A DNA stretch of 64,000 bases, taken from Lysinibacillus boronitolerans JCM 21713 = 10a = NBRC 103108. Its GTDB lineage: Bacteria; Bacillota; Bacilli; Bacillales_A; Planococcaceae. The position numbers and the translations under genes were made by a program. Position 1 is the stretch's first letter, and every line of letters begins with the position of its first letter. Of the stretch, positions 60,771 to 64,000 are shown in pieces. The DNA lies in NCBI RefSeq assembly GCF_000772935.1, contig NZ_JPVR01000074.1, forward strand, positions 1-64,000, in the 5' to 3' direction. The notes beneath the pieces were generated by a model, which was given only the letters and a program-made list of their open reading frames with translations, was not told the origin of the DNA and searched no databases.

Positions 60771-63215
60771 TTATTTAGAGATGGATACTCCCTCTTTTTT
60801 CTTTACAACAAACTCATCGTTTACATAATCAATGACAACCTGATTACCCTTTTCTACATTACCTTTTAGTAATTCTTCCGATAATCGATCCTCTACTTGT
60901 TTTTGTAATGCACGACGTAGTGGACGAGCACCATATTGAGGGTCATAGCCTTCTTCAGCAATTTTTTCAAGTGCCGCATCAGTCAGCTCTAACGAAATGT
61001 CTTGCTCTTTCAAGCGTTTTGTTAAAGCATTGCCCATCATCGCAATGATTTCTTTTAAGTGCTCTTTTTCTAATGCGTGGAAGACAATCATTTCATCGAT
61101 ACGGTTTAAGAATTCCGGACGGAATGCTTTTTTCAATTCTTCTAACATCGTACCCTTCATGTCTTTATGCTTAGACTCTGCACCACCTACATTGAAACCA
61201 AGGCTCTTTTGGTATTTTAATGCATCCGCACCAACGTTTGAAGTCATAATGACCACTGTATTGCGGAAGTCTACTACACGTCCCTTAGAGTCTGTTAAAC
61301 GACCATCTTCAAGCACTTGCAATAGAATATTGAATACATCAGGATGTGCCTTTTCAATTTCATCTAATAAAACGACTGAATATGGCTTACGGCGAACTTT
61401 CTCTGTCAGTTGGCCACCATCATCGAAGCCTACATAGCCTGGAGGTGAACCTACTAAACGAGAAGTCGAATGTTTCTCCATATACTCGGACATATCAACA
61501 CGAATCATCGCATCCTCATCGCCAAACATTACTTCAGCCAGTGCTCTTGCAAGCTCTGTTTTACCAACACCTGTAGGTCCTAAGAAGATAAATGAACCAA
61601 TTGGTCGTTTTGGATCTTTTAAGCCTGCTCTTGCACGACGTATTGCACGAGAAATCGCTTCTACCGCTTCACCTTGCCCTACTACACGTTTGTGTAATTC
61701 TTCTTCAAGCTGCAGTAACTTCGAAGATTCTTCGGAAGCAATTTTAGCAACTGGGATTCCTGTCCACATTGATACAACTGCTGCTACATCATCCACAGTC
61801 ACCTTAGATTCGGCTTTACCTTGCTCTTCTTTCCAATTTTTTCGAGTGGCTTCAATTTCATCCTTCAGCTTTTGCTCCGTATCTCTTAGCGCTGCTGCCT
61901 TTTCAAATTCTTGACCTGATACGGCTGCATTTTTTTCTGAACGAACATTTTCAAGCTTATCCTCGAGCGCCTTTAAGTTTGGTGGCACTGCGAATGAGCG
62001 TAAGCGTACTTTAGAACCTGCTTCATCGATTAAGTCAATCGCTTTATCTGGTAAGAAGCGGTCAGAAATATATCTATCACTCATTTTTGCGGCTGCTTCA
62101 ATCGCTTCATCTGTAATTTTTACACGGTGATGCGCTTCATAACGATCACGTAAGCCTTGAATAATTAGAATAGCCTCTTCCACTGTCGGCTCATCCACTT
62201 GGATTGGTTGGAAACGGCGCTCTAAAGCTGCATCCTTTTCAATGTACTTACGGTACTCATCAAGTGTTGTCGCACCAATACATTGCAGCTCACCACGTGC
62301 TAAAGATGGTTTTAAGATATTTGATGCATCAATCGCACCTTCAGCACCACCCGCACCGATTAATGTATGCAATTCGTCAATAAATAAAATGATGTTGCCT
62401 GCTTGGCGAATTTCATCCATCACTTTTTTCAAACGATCTTCAAATTCTCCACGATATTTTGTACCTGCAACAACTGTCCCCATATCTAGTGTCATTACAC
62501 GTTTGTCACGAAGGATTTCTGGCACTTCGTTATTAATAATTTGCTGTGCCAATCCTTCAGCAATCGCTGTTTTACCAACACCTGGCTCACCAATCAATAC
62601 AGGGTTATTTTTCGTACGACGCGATAAAACTTCAATAACTCGTGTAATTTCCTTGCTTCGGCCAATAACAGGGTCTAATGTACCTTCACGTGCAATTTGT
62701 GTTAAATCACGTGCTAGACTATCTAATGTTGGTGTATTGGCAGCTTGAGCTGCTTGTTGGCCAGATTGGGCATTATCATTATTACCTAATAGCAATAATA
62801 CTTGCTGGCGAGCCTTATTTAAACCAACTCCCGCATTGTTTAAAACGCGAGCTGCCACGCCCTCACCCTCACGTATAAGCGCCAGTAATAAATGCTCTGT
62901 GCCAATATAGGAGTGACCTAATTTACGTGACTCATCAACAGATAATTCAATTACTTTCTTAGCTCTTGGCGTATAATGAACGATTGGACCGACATCTTCT
63001 TTGCCCTTACCAACTAATTCTTCAATGCCAGCTTCAATCATTTGAGGACTAATATCAATGGCTTCTAAAGCTTTCGCAGCAATACCGCCGCCTTCACGTA
63101 TAAGCCCTAATAGAATATGCTCTGTACCGATAGATTCGTGCTTCCAACGAATAGCCTCTTCCTGAGCAAGCTGTAATACTTTTTGCGCGCGTTGTGTAAA
63201 ACGATTAAACATCAT
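60771..63215 (-). CDS. clpC: ATP-dependent Clp protease ATP-binding subunit ClpC
   Basis: 814 residues from ATG 63215 ([15 protein letters not shown]). Double N-domain repeat; first AAA+ module with [16 protein letters not shown]; a UVR/M-domain ([18 protein letters not shown]); second AAA+ with [16 protein letters not shown] and arginine finger; the ClpP-binding loop near VGF. Unfolds phospho-arginine-tagged and adaptor-delivered proteins. The longer in-frame reading of eight residues is rejected as GGAGAGG precedes this ATG. Overlaps mcsB by 11 bases. Confidence 0.97.
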   Translation of the reverse strand: MMFNRFTQRAQKVLQLAQEEAIRWKHESIGTEHILLGLIREGGGIAAKALEAIDISPQMIEAGIEELVGKGKEDVGPIVHYTPRAKKVIELSVDESRKLGHSYIGTEHLLLALIREGEGVAARVLNNAGVGLNKARQQVLLLLGNNDNAQSGQQAAQAANTPTLDSLARDLTQIAREGTLDPVIGRSKEITRVIEVLSRRTKNNPVLIGEPGVGKTAIAEGLAQQIINNEVPEILRDKRVMTLDMGTVVAGTKYRGEFEDRLKKVMDEIRQAGNIILFIDELHTLIGAGGAEGAIDASNILKPSLARGELQCIGATTLDEYRKYIEKDAALERRFQPIQVDEPTVEEAILIIQGLRDRYEAHHRVKITDEAIEAAAKMSDRYISDRFLPDKAIDLIDEAGSKVRLRSFAVPPNLKALEDKLENVRSEKNAAVSGQEFEKAAALRDTEQKLKDEIEATRKNWKEEQGKAESKVTVDDVAAVVSMWTGIPVAKIASEESSKLLQLEEELHKRVVGQGEAVEAISRAIRRARAGLKDPKRPIGSFIFLGPTGVGKTELARALAEVMFGDEDAMIRVDMSEYMEKHSTSRLVGSPPGYVGFDDGGQLTEKVRRKPYSVVLLDEIEKAHPDVFNILLQVLEDGRLTDSKGRVVDFRNTVVIMTSNVGADALKYQKSLGFNVGGAESKHKDMKGTMLEELKKAFRPEFLNRIDEMIVFHALEKEHLKEIIAMMGNALTKRLKEQDISLELTDAALEKIAEEGYDPQYGARPLRRALQKQVEDRLSEELLKGNVEKGNQVVIDYVNDEFVVKKKEGVSISK

Positions 63216-64000
63216 ATAAATCCTCTCCTTTTTCCCCATTTATAGGCTTATTCGCATGTTCTTGAGATAATGTCTCACGAAGCATCTCCGCTCGAACACG
63301 ATCCCGCTCAGCAGGTGGTAATGCCTCACCTGCATAGTGCTGTAAAAAACCTGGTTGCATACTAACAACACATTCATTTAAGGTCGTTGCTTGTATACCA
63401 TCAATCAATTGTAAATCTACTCCTAAACGAACATTAGATAGGCAAGTCGCGGCTTCCTCACTTGTTAAAATTCTCGCATGTGTAAGGGTTCCTAAAGCCC
63501 GATATACTCGATCTTCTAGCGCAAGCTCTGCCTTTTCCATTAATTTACCTCTTGCATGTCGTTCTTTTTGAATAATCTTTTCAGCGACACTTTGTATGTC
63601 TGCTAAAATATCTTCCTCTGTCTTTCCAAGTGTAATTTGGTTAGACACTTGATAAACATTCCCTAAATTTTCGCTTCCTTCACCATATATACCTCTTACA
63701 GTCATTCCTAAGCGTGTCATGGCATTTATAATTTGATTCATTTGCCCTGTTAATGTAAGAGCGGGTAAATGCATCATGACGGACGCTCGTAGACCCGTAC
63801 CAATATTCGTTGGACAACTTGTTAAATAACCAAAAGTATCTCGAAAAGCATACGGTAATACTTTCTCTAGGATACGATCAATCTTATTTGCTTGTTCATA
63901 GGCACTTTGAAGTTGAAAACTTGCTGTCATACATTGAATGCGTAAATGATCCTCTTCATTCACCATAATGCTCACGGATTCATCTTCAGAAAGTAGTATA
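63205..64000 (-). CDS. mcsB: Protein arginine kinase McsB (N-terminus beyond window)
   Basis: The reading frame is open to the window edge, so about 265 C-terminal residues are visible. ATP:guanido phosphotransferase family: [33 protein letters not shown] and RGIYGEGSE (active-site and phospho-arginine contacts). McsB phosphorylates arginines in CtsR and unfolded proteins, marking them for ClpCP. Part of ctsR-mcsA-mcsB-clpC; the first two genes lie outside. Confidence 0.96.
   Translation of the reverse strand, partial: ILLSEDESVSIMVNEEDHLRIQCMTASFQLQSAYEQANKIDRILEKVLPYAFRDTFGYLTSCPTNIGTGLRASVMMHLPALTLTGQMNQIINAMTRLGMTVRGIYGEGSENLGNVYQVSNQITLGKTEEDILADIQSVAEKIIQKERHARGKLMEKAELALEDRVYRALGTLTHARILTSEEAATCLSNVRLGVDLQLIDGIQATTLNECVVSMQPGFLQHYAGEALPPAERDRVRAEMLRETLSQEHANKPINGEKGEDLYDV

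Noticed and set aside
62242-62748. 168-residue plus-strand open frame opposite clpC
   Set aside because: Antisense shadow of a conserved gene with no independent start signal.

Overview
The window is a low-GC, Gram-positive, spore-forming Bacillales chromosome segment. The gene order is that of the Bacillus ctsR/clpC - rpoBC - str - S10 - spc - alpha supercluster, and the genes gerD, kbaA, cwlD and sigH mark an endospore former. Protein sequences and local differences from Bacillus subtilis suggest the Planococcaceae/Caryophanaceae side, most likely Lysinibacillus; the genus is inference. Almost everything lies on the minus strand, so transcription runs from high to low coordinates.

Layout in transcription order: (1) 64000-57226: mcsB (cut by the window edge), clpC, radA, yacL, ispD; disA, usual between radA and yacL in Bacillus, is absent. 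(2) 56922-49216: a cysE-type serine acetyltransferase sitting between ispD and ispF, then ispF, gltX, a cysteine T-box riboswitch, cysS-mrnC-rlmB-rae1, sigH, rpmG, secE. (3) 48861-37310: nusG, rplK-rplA, L10-leader/rplJ-rplL, a methyltransferase, rpoB, rpoC, with extra hairpin/terminator elements between secE and nusG, in the rpoB leader and between rpoB and rpoC. (4) 37170-32444: rplGB, rpsL, rpsG, fusA, tuf. (5) 32285-26278: an accessory block of a BceRS-like two-component system, a BceAB-like ABC transporter and a Na+/H+ antiporter-family protein, placed between the str and S10 operons. (6) 25923-11611: the S10-spc-alpha ribosomal operons with secY, adk, infA and rpoA; the map gene normally between adk and infA survives only as a frameshifted, truncated remnant. 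(7) 11474-6908: a structured RNA candidate, ecfA1-ecfA2-ecfT, truA, rplM-rpsI with an L13-type leader. (8) 6803-1: a mixed accessory/sporulation end: deaminase and ankyrin genes on the plus strand, a duplicated-domain DUF4822-type lipoprotein, cwlD, salA/mrp, gerD, kbaA and, where pdaB is expected, a divergent PdaB-like protein that has lost its catalytic motifs.

The window is mainly housekeeping: transcription (rpoA/B/C, nusG, sigH), translation (32 ribosomal proteins, EF-G, EF-Tu, IF-1, two aminoacyl-tRNA synthetases), secretion (secY, secE), proteostasis (clpC, mcsB) and early sporulation/germination. No novel multi-gene system is evident. The observations most worth checking are the map pseudogene, the catalytically dead PdaB-like protein, the three-way-junction RNA candidate upstream of ecfA1, the resistance-type insertion between tuf and rpsJ, and the unusual terminators in the rpoB/rpoC and secE/nusG regions. 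Comparisons with B. subtilis proteins are from memory, not from a search.
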